NCBI GenBank assembly: GCA_012932295.1 | Contig: JAAONU010000016.1 | Span: forward strand, 45,725,241-45,789,240 | Source of the DNA: Cyclina sinensis | Taxonomy: Eukaryota > Mollusca > Bivalvia > Venerida > Veneridae | Direction: 5' to 3' | DNA length: 64,000 nt | Part shown: one piece after another, positions 35,452-48,200 of the stretch | How the letters are laid out: the number at the start of each line of letters is the position of its first letter | Numbering within the stretch: position 1 is the stretch's first letter | Notes under the pieces: model-generated | Seen by the model: only the letters and a program-made list of their open reading frames with translations | Database searches by the model: none | Told to the model about the DNA's origin: nothing | Program-made: the position numbers and the translations under genes

Positions 35452-38400
35452 ACAATATTAAAGTATCGGTTTATTCTGGCATTTAATCGGACAAAAAATA
35501 TCTGGTTCCAAAGGTCGACATACACTGCAATAATTAAAATAGACCTTTAACTTGACCTTTATTACAAGGTATTTGTGATCGGAATTGCAATTAGGTCCAC
35601 TTTATTTGTTTTCATATTTTTTTTGCTTTTTTCAATAAAGACAATCACGCAAGAAAAATGATAAGTAGAAACACAGTGTTAGATTAAGATTTATTTTGAT
35701 CACGATAAACAGCTTCGTGTTTAAGATGTAAACGAAGTTAACGTTTTACATAAAGAGAAAGAAATAAGTTGAGTTCTTATATGCGAACATGTTATCATTA
35801 ATAACGAGCACACATGGATAATGTTCTCGCAGAAGGTGTAAACACTAAGAAAGTTAATGGAATTGTTATACTGCCAACATAAAAGAACAGGCCAATTTTT
35901 CATTTAATGTGTCTCATATTTGACCCGCTGTATTGTTTGTCTAGTGCCCAAACGTTTGTAGGTCATGTAATGAATTTCTTGGAGGTTATGTATTCAACAG
36001 CTGATTTTATCAGTCTCTGAAGCTGGTTTTAAAATCGTAAGTTAAACTTTCAAAACGCTTTTGAAAATACACATCGGACTGTAAATATTTGATTTTCTTA
36101 AGTCCATTTTAAAATATACCAATGCATATTTGCTTGACATTCGGAAGTGCAATGTGTAAAGAGCATGTTTGACATGAAATTCGGCATTCAAAAGAGAAAA
36201 TGAATATGTCAACTAAATATCCAACAAAAAGCTAAGAGCTATATTCACAGACATGATTACGTCCAATTTGTTTTATTCTTATTTTTGTTTCCTACATTTT
36301 TAACTGAAGTATAAACACAATTTGATATTAAATTATCAGCTTTTTCTCCTTAAAGAGGACAACATCTTTGGACTTTGATATATGGTATTGAATTTGCTTT
36401 ATAATTTAATGAGATATTATTTGATGTTGTCGTGGTATGTAAAAGCAAACAGCAACTAGAACTGCAACGCAGTTTATAATTATATATAATTCACAACATG
36501 TTTTTGATGACAGCCTCAAAGGGATAAAAAAGATAAAAGAGTCAAAGGATGAGCAGCTGATGTTGCAGGAACCTATAATTAAAAACAAATGACCATTAAT
36601 AATAATAATGATAAACTCGAATAATCAAGCCAAATCAGACTATATATTCGTAACGTCTGTTTGCAGAACTGTCAACAGCCTTTGTACCAGAGTACAACTA
36701 GTATCTGGAACGCATCTTAATGAAGGCGACATGCCTTCATATGTAAGATCATATCAGAAAATGGAAAAGTATCCTTATGCTCATACAATTGTCACAAAAA
36801 GTAATAATATATTTGTTCTACCAATCGTATAATCCAACTAAACAATGAAGGAATTTCTTTGTAAACGTGATGGCATATATTCGCACAAACTATACAATTT
36901 AAAACAGGAATTAGTAAACAAAAACATATACAGCTTTTAAAATAAATATCCTTGTGGTAAACGGACTAAATGTTTTTAGTATGTTCCTGTGTCTTCTGTT
37001 CGAAAGAAGAATCTTTACTTGAATATGTAAGGTTCTTTAAATAACTTTATTATTAATGCTTCGAGACTCTTTCTTTTCATATTGTATCCTATACATTTTT
37101 TCCACCTTTTCAGTAGCAATTATTCTCCCCTGTCTACAACATTATCACTGAAAGCTATGGTCTGAACTTTTGACATGAACTAGTACAATGATCTTCAAAC
37201 TAACCCCAAACTAGATGAATATGAATTAACTTTTTCATCGATTTTACAATGTTAGTTTCATAACAGATTAGTATGTTTAAATAACGGATTGATTTTTCAA
37301 CTGTAAAGAATAGCATATTCATTTACAGCATATTTTTGTGCAAGTGATCATGTAAAATCACTCATTTTAGTAAAAAGGACTCTTTGGTCATGACTGTATG
37401 AAAGTACAAAGATTCACTAGGCTTGATGGAAGTTAAACTTTATTTTCAATCAAACTTACAAAGATTATAATATTTATTATTGGAAATGAAGTCTGTAATA
37501 GTATCCGATAGATCTTCGCTTTCGACATGTTTTTATTCGATGCTCAACGCTTTATTTAATTTTATAACATTTTATAAACTCATATGTCAGTTGTGAAAAA
37601 AGTTTGCTAAATAAAATTCAATTGAAATCATAAAAATATTCAGATAAAGGTCGGATGCATGTAAAAGGACATTCTCTAAAGAGCCCTGTAATCTTGACTC
37701 TGGTTTCTTTAATCTAGACATGAAAACATATCACGAGAAAAGGGAGTAAAAGTTAACAAAAGAACATTATACATCTCCGTTCAGATTTTCAGGTAAAAGT
37801 CTATCAAAAAGAATTCGTCTTAAGCTTCACCCGTCAGATGCACGACAGGGATCTCCTTTCACAAGAGTGTTCATGTCAAATGGCTTTTAGAACCGAGAGA
37901 CGCTATAGAATCTAATGCATAAATGTCAATCAGCATCGTACAGGCCACAAAACGGCAACTTTATACGGTAAGTTGCATCTCATTGTAACATTTTAGTCAG
38001 ATATTCTATTATTTGACTGGAGGTTACTGAACTAAATAAAGAAACATAAAAAACTTTATTATTGCATTCATAAGCAATGAAAGTCCGTATCTGTAGTTCA
38101 AATGGACAACTTGAAGGTAACAAGTAACTAGAAAATTCCAGAATAGGGACACGTCAGTCATTTGACCAAGGAATTATGAAGCAACATCACCTAATGTACT
38201 ATTTAATGCCGTTATTATGTAATTATTATCTGAAATGACAAAGTCAGAATGCAACTATTGAACAGTACTTGTTGCTGAACGCGAAACATACCATTCCTCG
38301 CGTGATGCGGCTGCTTAGGAGTCTTTTGTGCGGGCATAAATTTACTTTTATCTCATATAAATGCAAATGACTCCGGTGCAGATTAAATTGTTGGTTGTTT

Positions 38401-41400
38401 CTATGATATTTAAACGAAGTTTTTCAGTTAAACTTTATCAGTATCGAAACAATTTTTCCTTGTTTTATTCAGTAAGGAAGAGTCAAATATAAATAAAGAC
38501 TTTTTATGTCTGGCTTATTTAATATTTTAAAGCAAGTCAAAATAAGTTTTACTTCGTACCGACATAATTCAATGGAAGTTTATTATATAAGTTATATAAC
38601 ACTGTCGGGTATGTCAATCTTTGTTATATATAGGGTGTTACCTGCATTCAAAGTCGAAGCTTTAAAGAAGAAGTGCATCTTAAGAATGTATTTTTACATG
38701 AAAGCAACTTATTCGACCAGTTTCCGAGTATCCTTATTATATCCATCAATTCAAATATCTCGAGCTGCTGTGTTGACTTACAATTTTGATCCATATTAGT
38801 TAATCAGTATTCTGCTTTTAATAAATGAGATAAGATGAGCAAGCACCTTTTGTGCCAGGTCATATCTGTACACAAAGACCTTGTTGTAATTGCTTGGATT
38901 AACAGCAACTGTAGATTCACTAAAACAGTATATCCTTAATTCATGTCAACCCGTTTCTGTTGTCAAGTAATTGAAGTCGCTGTTTTTAAACATTTGACCA
39001 ATCACTGATAAATAGACATTGGTTCAATCCCAACTTTTCTTGAACACCATTGCCATTAAGGTGAGGCAGTTGTCAGCTGGGAGTCTAGTACTGGTCTTCT
39101 AAGGAAATATGCTTATGTACACTTCCCTCGGAATTGAAATTCCACAATAAATATAGAGAAAAGGCTTTCCTGGAAATTACAGAAGGAATTCAAGTTCTTT
39201 TTTTTTTGTGAAAAAAGAGATCATATCAAGCGGCGTCCACGTCAGAAACGTCTGTCATTCTAGAACACTAAAAAAACTAGACTGAGAAAATTTTGTAGTT
39301 CGTGATACATATATTTTTCTTTTGTTGCAGAAGGAAAAAGACAAGTCCCACAGATTTCTGCTTAATGGTATATATTAAAAACAACAACAGTAATAATAAT
39401 TTTTGACCCATTACTAATAAATTTGCTCGTGCGCTTCCCTTTAATTGAAGTTTTACCTTTATTAACTTGAGAATAAGACTAAAAATTGCACCGAGAGTTG
39501 AAATGAGTAAAATGTTCACTTAGTGTGTTTCAAGAAGGGTTTCTAGTCACAAAATCAAAGTAAAATAGAGCTTTTAGATACGTTTATATTCCTTTAAGGT
39601 TTTGCTTTTATATTATTTTATTTCATAAGAAAGCGAAATACTGAGCAAACGTGTGAAAATGGTTGAATGTATTAAATTTAAAAAACACACACAACCAAAA
39701 CTGGGCAGTAATAGCATTTAGTTCCGGCGCTGTTATTAAATAAATAAACCACCTTTCATTATTTCATTATTTCTCAATTAAAGTCACACATATAATCAGT
39801 TAAATTGCTTGGGCATAAATTGTGCTATAAAACGTTTCCTGCACTTTGAATTAAAATTAGACAGAAAAGCACTCATACGAGTCAAGTAATATTCTGACAG
39901 ACGTTCATCATTGGCATATCGAAATTTTGTTTTAAATATAATTGCCGAAATATCATTCAAGTTTACAAAAATATATATATGTCAGTCGTGTTAAGACGAG
40001 GTGAAAAACTTTTTCGCCTTCAGTGTCAGTTTGTTATTGATTCATGTTTAATGTCTCATTCACTTCATTATCTTCTGTAATTATCTGTGCCAAAAACACT
40101 TTTAGTGTAACAGTTTGATAGAATTTCCATTTCATGATACACTTATTTTTCAAATGCAGCAAGCAGAAGTGTTACAGTGTCCAATTTAATGTTTCACAGT
40201 GATGCAACTCGAGAATATAATCGATGGAATTACACAAAGCACGCCCGTTGCGCAAATTCTAATTGACAAAAACTCAGATACCAAGAAATTTAACTCTTTC
40301 TGTACGATTCTTCCGGGAAAGTTCTAAATGAAATGAATTTCAAATTGACAGAACAATACCACACATGATTTAAATATATTGGAATTGAAGATTCTACCAA
40401 TAATTAGTTTTCAGCTTGACAGGACATATGTAAGTTTCAGTCTGAAAAAAGTAAAGGATAAACCTGAGCTTAGCAGCTGTTGTGTAAAGCAGAGTACTAC
40501 AGCTATTATCTTCATATATGACCGTACGGAAAAAGCTTGTTTTTAAAAAATAAGTCAATGCCTCGTTTAAGGTTATTCTTCATATAAGTATGCTGTAACG
40601 GCTATAATACTTGCTATATTACTATTTCAATCAAAACTGAAAACTGTCGCGAATTTACGTTATAAAACCATATAAAGGTCTGTAGCGTAAAGTAAAGATT
40701 AAATTAGTTGATTATTTACTTGACCTTATACACTCAGCTAAAAACACCACCACCCACAATAACAAAAAGGTAAGTTAATTTCATCTGTACATTTTTTCAA
40801 TTAATACAGATCTCAAATTACATTAAAAATATATAAATTCTATAGTCATAACTGGCATCTAAAATTTCGTTTTTTCCCTAAATTTCTACTGACGAAACTT
40901 GGAAGAATAAAATTTAATGACATTTCAAAATTTCACAAAAATATTATCTGCTGCTGGTACCGACAACAAATGTGTTTGAAACAACCACAAAATTTGACTA
41001 TATAATTTGTAATGTGCTACCCCAAGGGATCGTTTTTCCTGACAGAAGTTCTCGTTAGAATATCAAATAATCTTTTCTCAAATTACTTTGAAGTAGTGAG
41101 GCAGTAAAAAGGTTTCTTTTCAGTTGGAAGGAAGACTAAAAGTGTTCTTAGCTTTAAAACGATTGATATTTTGCAGTATTCCCTAAACGGACGTCTGTCA
41201 TTTTATTATAAATGATGTCTTGAAACAGTTTCTATGCATGTTTATTTCAATTTCGTAGTATATTTTCTAACCATTAATTTGATGTACCACTTTGGTCACA
41301 TGTTTTGATAACAAATCACGATTTTCAACACATGGAATCGCGGAATTTTCATTTTGAAGCCTATTTGCGTGTTGTTTTTTCATCACTTGACATTATCGTT

Positions 41401-42477
41401 TTTACAAAATTCCAAACTCTGGAGCTTTCAATTTTTGTGTGTAAAATACAATCTTACGTGAAAAAGTTCATTTTACGATATTATTAAGGCATTCTGATAT
41501 TTAAAACTCTCTGACATGAGATATGATTATTCAGTTTTGCAAAGTATCACTTCTGTATGAGTGACATTATATAAATATCACCTCAACGATTGGGTTAGAC
41601 GAGCGTTCTATTTTTAGGCCCACGCGAGGCTGACGTTATACTGTCACATGGGACAGTACAAATTGTCTGATGCAAATAATGAAATTCTACGCGGTTACAT
41701 CAAGCGATGTGCATATTTTATACCTACTAGTTTAAATGACCTTCCTATAATTCTTAAGGTTAAAGACATTATTTGTAACATGATTTCAAATTGATTCAAA
41801 CTTTAATTTTACTTTTATGTATATATGACTCTAAAGAAACGTTTAAATGACACGAATATTTTAACCATTTCTTTTATTTTAACCCAAGTTAACTTTATTC
41901 TTGTAGTTGTCTAGGGGTTGAAAGCTAACAGGATCAAAGAAAGATATAGGAACATAAAGCTGCAAGTTCGCATTAATCAAAGTATTTTTCTTGGAGCTGA
42001 TTGCATTAACTACAGACGATCCTACAAGATGAATGGGAAGACAAGTTAAAAAATTAATATAGTAATTTATTAAGATCTTTTAACCCTCTTAACATACATA
42101 ATCATATTATCAGTGCACAACACAATGTACAAGGATCTATAAACTGAAATCAATTTTACAAGTAGTATAAAACAAAAATGAAGTCCAATTATTTTGTCAG
42201 ATGCAATATTATTTATAAGATAAACAATGGTAAATGGTGTTGTTTGAACAGTTTTAAGAGCCTGTCACGACAAACATGTGCCATACAGGACTGAAAATAT
42301 TGGTGTTTACCTATAGCAGGCTTATATAACCTTGTGGCTTAGTTGCCTAATAGTCAATACATTTAGAGAACCGTTTAAAACTTCATATGTACATATACTT
42401 CAAGAACGTTGAAATGTGCAAGGTCGTATACGCAGGAAAGCAAATATTGTGGTACTTTTGTACCTATTGTCTCATAA
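35452..42477. other. Remaining non-coding part of unit A
   Basis: Aligned with unit B, the open frames at 36608-36832, 38506-38799 and 41305-41487 are interrupted in B by stops and frame-shifting indels, so none appears to be under coding constraint. A segment at about 39040-39110 (GAACACCAT...TTAAGGTGAGGCAGTTGTC...TGGTC) recurs at 47785-47840 and looks like an old SINE fragment inserted before the A/B duplication. Confidence 0.55.
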
Positions 42478-42562
42478 TTCTATGTAAGGCCGTTTGAAAA
42501 CTGGCTTTAGATTCGGGCCGTTCTGAGCCGACAGCGTTTTGAAAACAGTTTATTTCAGTGTT

Positions 42563-42567
42563 ATGTA
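42563..42567 (+). other. Empty paralogous target site of the 5.43-kb element
   Basis: A single ATGTA sits between TTTATTTCAGTGTT and CACCAAGTAAACATGTA. These flanks match the left and right flanks of the insertion in unit A, confirming its ends and its duplicated target. Confidence 0.88.
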
Positions 42568-44918
42568 CACCAAGTAAACATGTATAGATTTAGAGTCAGG
42601 AGTACTTGAATATTTCCATGGAGAAGGTCCGATATATCCGAGACTTGACATTCTGATATATTTTTTTTTATTAACATTTAAAACATCCGTTACATGAACT
42701 TTGGTTTCACTTATCACAAAAAGTCAAGTCAAGCTAAGATTATGTTGAATTATTAACTTATGTGCTTTTGTGGTCAAAAGATAGGAAGAAAAACATAAAA
42801 GATGATTGTGTTTGTTTAAGAAAAGATAGTGTCTGTGTAAGTTATTCAATTATGTGTCTTTTACAGTAAAGCTATTAATTTATATTTGATTGTGTTCTTA
42901 TCTTCAAAACATCTGGTTCCATAAATCACGTGCGCCTTTAAAACACTATGAGCAGCCCCGAGTTTTATTGATTCCATCGATAATCCAATATTTTAAATCA
43001 ATTTCTGAAATTGTAAATTGATAAAACGGAATGTACGTGGTCTACATATCTTATCAATATCAGAAAATAACAAGATTAGGTCTTCTCCAACTAAGCAAAG
43101 AGTTATTAATTGCTGATATAGTTATCTTTTTTTTTTAAAAATAAGTTATTTTCGATGAAAGAAGTAATAGGTAGTAGTAGATACGATTAAGACGTAGAGA
43201 TCTAAGTCTGTCTTAAAGGCTGCCAGCTGCAGAACGCTGACAGTATTTCTTTGACTTAATCCAGAGCATATGAATTACAAGCATAATTTTCACAAACAGT
43301 GGTGGAAACACCCGTGCTAAAATAAATTAAGGTACACATTTTATTCGTATGAGAGAAACATATAATGTGTTTAGAATCCAATGTTGTTTTGCATAAGATA
43401 TTGTAAATAAACTATTTTTGCTATTTCTCCCTTTAACATCAGCAAAATCTGAACAGGTGTGTATATTTTATTTTCTCGGACAAGAAAAATACCTGGCCAA
43501 AGATAAGGAACGTGGCATAGAGCGCACATTGAATTTACTGTTGCCAGATCTTTCTGACCTTTGCAGAATGGATTAGAGTAAAATAAGCCAAGACAAACAT
43601 TCCAGCAACTTCATTCGATTTGATAGTATGTCACTGATCAATAAAAACATCCATATGTATTTCATTAATTGTTGAATTGCTTTTATTCCTAATCAGCGGG
43701 CAATATTTAAGTAATCTGTTTAATCTGGCATTTAATTGGACGGAAAAATATCTGGTACCAAAGATAGACAAACATTGCAACATTTAAAAGACCTTCAATT
43801 TGACCAATTTCATTACAAGTTATTTGTGATCGGAATCTTGATAGGGTCAACTATTTTTTGATTTTATGTTTTTTCGTTTTCAAAAATCATTGCGCAAGAA
43901 AAAGGATAAACAGAACATGGTGGAAGATTAAGGTTACTTTTACTATTTTCTTTGACCACGATAAATATCTTTGTATTTAAGATGTAAACGAAGTTAACCT
44001 TTTACATAAAAAGTTCTAAAAGTTCTTATATGCATACATGTTATTATTATCTCGCCGAAAGTGTAGACACTAAGAAAGTTAATGGTATTGTTATGCTGCC
44101 AACATAAAAGAACAGGCCAATTTTTCAGTTAATGTGTCTCATATTTGACCCACTGTATTGCTTGTCTAATGCCCCAAAGTTTAGAGGTCATGCAGTGAAT
44201 TTTTTAGATGTTATATATTCAACAGCTGATTTCATCCAGTCTCTGAAGCTGGTTTTAAAGTCGTAAGTTCAATTTTCAAAGTGCATTTAAATTGCACATA
44301 GGACTGTGTTTGATTTTCTGAAGTGCATTTTAAAACATACCTATATCTGTTAGCTGGACATTTGGAAGTGCATTTGTTAAAAGCATGTTTGACGGTAAAT
44401 TCGCCTTTCAAAAGTGAATAAGACAAATGTTAACTCAATATCCGACAACAAACTAAGAGCTAAATTCGCAGACATGATTATGTCCATTTTGTTTTATTCT
44501 TATTTTCGTTTCCCTCGAAAACACTTTAATTGAAATATAGAAACAATCAGTTATCTTAATAAAATATAAGATTTTTTCTCCTTTAAGAGCACAGCAGATG
44601 GCCCTTCTTTACTATCGCAGAGAAACTGACTTCTTATTTATCATAAAGCAAAGATATAGGTGTAGATAGCTTTTGACACTGAAATATGTTATTAATTTGC
44701 TTTATGACTGAATGAGATATTATTTGATGTTGTCGTGGTATCTAAAAGCATATAGCAACTGTAAATGCAACATAGTTTATAATTATATATCATTCACAAC
44801 ATGTTTTTGTAGACAGTATCGAAGGGATAAAAATGACAAAAGTCGCCAAAGAATGAGCGGTTGATCTGTGTGGCATGAAGCTATAATTAAAAATAAATGA
44901 CCAAAAACAAAGTAATAA

Positions 44919-45194
44919 CAAGAGATGTTTTTTTATATGCCCACTAGCGCCTTATCTCTAGAGGCAAGCGTTCATTTATTGATCGGAAACAATTTTGCTA
45001 TTCAAGGACACTGTGACCTTGATCTTCGACCTGTAAAACCACAGGGGTCATTTGCTAGTCATGATCAACCTACAAAGTATGTCTGAGTAAAGTGGGCTTA
45101 AGGGTTCTCTAGATATTAATCGGGAACGAAAATGTCTATCGACCGACCGACCTTTGCAACTATATATCCCCCTCATCGGGGGGGGGGGGGCAAA
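44919..45194 (-). mobile_element. Short bivalve element, CAAGAG end, absent from unit A
   Basis: The left end (A)ACAAGAG is the complement of the CTCTTGTT right ends of the elements at 15235 and 60917, so this copy is in reverse orientation. The interior carries AAGGACACTGTGACCTTGATC and CTATCGACCGACCGACC, and the other end is a CCCCC-TCATC-GGGGG hairpin inside a run of 13 G. Unit A has only a short AAT-rich join at the same place (36586-36612: AAATGACCATTAATAATAATAA), so the insertion is specific to B. It landed in an AT-rich, AAT-like site. Confidence 0.75.
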
Positions 45195-45231
45195 ATAATA
45201 ATAATAATCATAATAATAATAATAAACTCGA
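45192..45231. repeat. (AAT)n microsatellite at the insertion edge
   Basis: A run of AATAATAATAATCATAATAATAATAATAA lies just after the G run. Unit A has a shorter version at 36598-36612. The open frame on the minus strand with a tyrosine run is an artefact of this microsatellite. Confidence 0.85.
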
Positions 45232-48200
45232 ATAAACAAGCCAAATCAGACTACACAATTCTTAATACATTCCCAAAAATCTTTGTACAAGAGTTAACCT
45301 AGTATCTAGAGGGCAACGTAATATAGACGACATGCTTTCATTAGTAAGATCATATCAGAAAATGGAAAAATGTCCTTATGCTCATAAAACTCTCACTTAC
45401 AAAAGACATAATAATTTTGTTCTACCAATTGTATAAACCAGCTAAACAATGAAGGAATTGCTTTGTAAACGTGATTGATCATATTCGCATATACTTTTCA
45501 GCTTTTAAGATAAATATCCTATTGGTAAAGGGACTGGTTACAAGGCAGTTTACCTGCCTTTCTTTCTGCTTTAATGTTTCTATTTTAGATGAATGTAAGG
45601 AATGTTTAGAGTATAACATTATTTGTTATCCTAGTTATCTATTTCGTATTGCTGACACTAGTTATTATCTTACTGCTTTCTAGAGACATTATCAAAGTTT
45701 ATATTACATTCAAATGAGTTCGACTTTAAGTTTTTAAGTATGTTCCTGTGTCTTCTGTTCGAAAGAAGAATCTTTTATTGAATATACAAGGTTCTTTAAA
45801 TAATTTTATAAGTAAATCTTCGAGATTTTTTTCCTTTCATATTGTATCCTATGCAGTTCTCTCCTGTCTACAATATTATAGCCAAAAGCTATGGTCTGAA
45901 CTTTTGACATGAAATAGTACAACGATCTTCGAACTTACGTCAAACTAGATAAATTTGTATTAACTTAACTTTTTCATCGATTTTACAATGTTATTTTCAG
46001 AACAAGTATTGGTATGTTTAAATAACGGATTAACTTTATGTTATCGGCAACTTTATGTTTTTGAATAGCATATTTATGTACAGCGTATTTTTGTGCAAGT
46101 GATCATGTTAAATCACTTTTTTTACTGAAAAAGGGCTTTTTGGTCACGTGAGAAGGTACAAAGATTCACTAGGCTTTATTATAATTAAACTTTTTTTCAA
46201 TAAACCTTACAAAAGATGATATTTTTTAGAATTTGAAATGCAATTTGTAATGGTATATATAAGTGTACTGTTTTGAAAAAAAATATTGCTTAATACAATC
46301 ACAGATCTCAAGGCAGTAAAAAGCTTCCTTTGAAATCATATTTATAGATGAAGGTCGGATGCATGTAAAAGGACATTCTCTAAAGACCCCTGTAATCTTG
46401 ACGCTGGCTTCTTTAATCTAGATACGAAAATATATTAAGAGTAAAGGGAATAAAAGTTAACAAAAGAACACCATACATTTCCGTACAGATTTTTATGTGA
46501 GTCTATCAAAAAGAATTCGTCCTTAGCTTCTCCCGTCAGATACACGCGGGGAATCTGTTTATTTCTTTACACAAGATTGTTCGTGTCAAATGGCTTTTAG
46601 AATTGAGAGACGCTATAGAATCTAATGCATAAATGCCAATCAACATCATACAGGCCACAAAACTGCAACTTTATGCGGTAAGTTGCATCTCATTTTAACA
46701 TTTTACTCAGATGTTCTATTATTTGACTGGAGGTTATTGAACTAAATAAGAAACATAATAACTTTATAATTGCACCCATAAGCTATGAAAGTCCGTATCT
46801 TTAGTTCAATTGGACAACTTGAAGGAAACAAACTACTAGAAAATTCCAGAACAGGGGCACGTCAGTCATTTGTCCATGGAACTATGAAGCAACATTACTT
46901 AATGTACTATTGTATGCCATTGTTATGTTATTATCATCTGAAATGACAAAATCAAAATGCAACTATTAAACATTACTTGTTGCTGAACACGGAACGTACT
47001 ATTCCTCGCGTGTTGCAGCTGCTTGAAATACTTTTGTGTTAGGACATAATTTTCTTTCTATCTCATATAAATGCAAATACTCCAGTGCAGATGAAATGGT
47101 TTTATCAATAATACATGAACAAAGTTGTTCAGTTAGACTTCATCAGTATCGAAACCATTTACCTTTGTTTTATTCAGTGAGGAAAATTCAAAAGAAAATA
47201 AAGACTTGTCATTCGCTTATCCAAGTTAAAACAATCTTTTTTTGCTACGTACGGAAATAATTCAATGGACGTTTATCATATAAACCTCTAGGGTATTTCA
47301 GAATTTGTTATATATACACTGAAAGTGTTACCTGCATTAAGAGTCGGAGCATTAAAGAAGAAAGTCCAACATCTTAAGAATTCTTTTTTTCAAGAAAACA
47401 ACCTATTACACCAGTTTCTGAGTTTACTTATTATATCCATCAGTTCAAATATCCCTAGTTGCTGTGTAACTGACGTAATATCTTGATCCATAATAGTTAT
47501 TCTGTATTGTACTTTTAATAAATGAGATCACAGTTGATGAGCAACAATTTTTTATACTGATATACTGATAAACGTTTCAACGTTCATCATACAAGTAAAA
47601 CCAATACGCCAGGTCATATTTGTACGCACAGACCTAATTGTAATTGATGGGATAAACAGGATTCACTATAACAGTATATTCTTATTCTTGATTTATATTA
47701 ACCAATTTCTGCGATGGAGTGGTTGAAGCTGTTTTTAAGTTTAAACGCTAAACTCATCAATGATAAACAGCCATTTACCCTGAACACCATAACCATTTAG
47801 GTGAGGAAGTTGTCACCTGGGAGTACAGTTCTGGTCATCTAAGGAAATCTGACTCGTTTGTAAACTTTCCTTGAAATTAAAATTCCATAGTGAATATAGA
47901 GAAAAGGCTTTCCTGGAAATTACAGAAGAACTTTAGATCTTTTATAAGAAACAGAACATATCGAGCGGCATTCATGTCATAAACGTCTACGTCTGTCATT
48001 CTAGAACACTTAGCAAATTAGACTAAGAACGTTTTTTTTAATTCGTGGCATATATATTTTTTCTATACAGAAGAAGAAATGACAAAATCCACGGTTTCCT
48101 ATTTAATGATATATTTAAAATAACAACAAAAATACACAATAAAGTAACAATAATTGTAGACCCATAATTTATAAACTTGGTCTTGCTTTTAAATGAAGTC

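Larger units (their letters stand above)
28625..42477. repeat. Duplicated unit A (paralogue of unit B)
   Basis: Outside its insertions, the unit aligns in order with 42478-50900. Examples are 28628-28716 with 42478-42567, 34148-34200 with 42563-42615, 34310-34450 with 42710-42860, 36400-36560 with 44710-44860, 36620-36830 with 45225-45440, 39700-39900 with 48440-48620, 40200-40440 with 48930-49170, and 41860-42030 with 50220-50380. By eye, aligned blocks are roughly 80-90% identical with many small indels. Frames are not preserved between the units, which argues against coding function. Unit A contains two insertions missing from B (28717-34147 and 35256-35440). Confidence 0.9.

Noticed and set aside
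38506..38799. 97-codon plus frame in unit A
   Set aside because: The matching part of unit B (about 47190-47500) has stops and frame-shifting indels, so coding constraint is not supported.
45048..45239. Tyrosine- and proline-run frame
   Set aside because: Made by the AAT microsatellite and the 13-G run.
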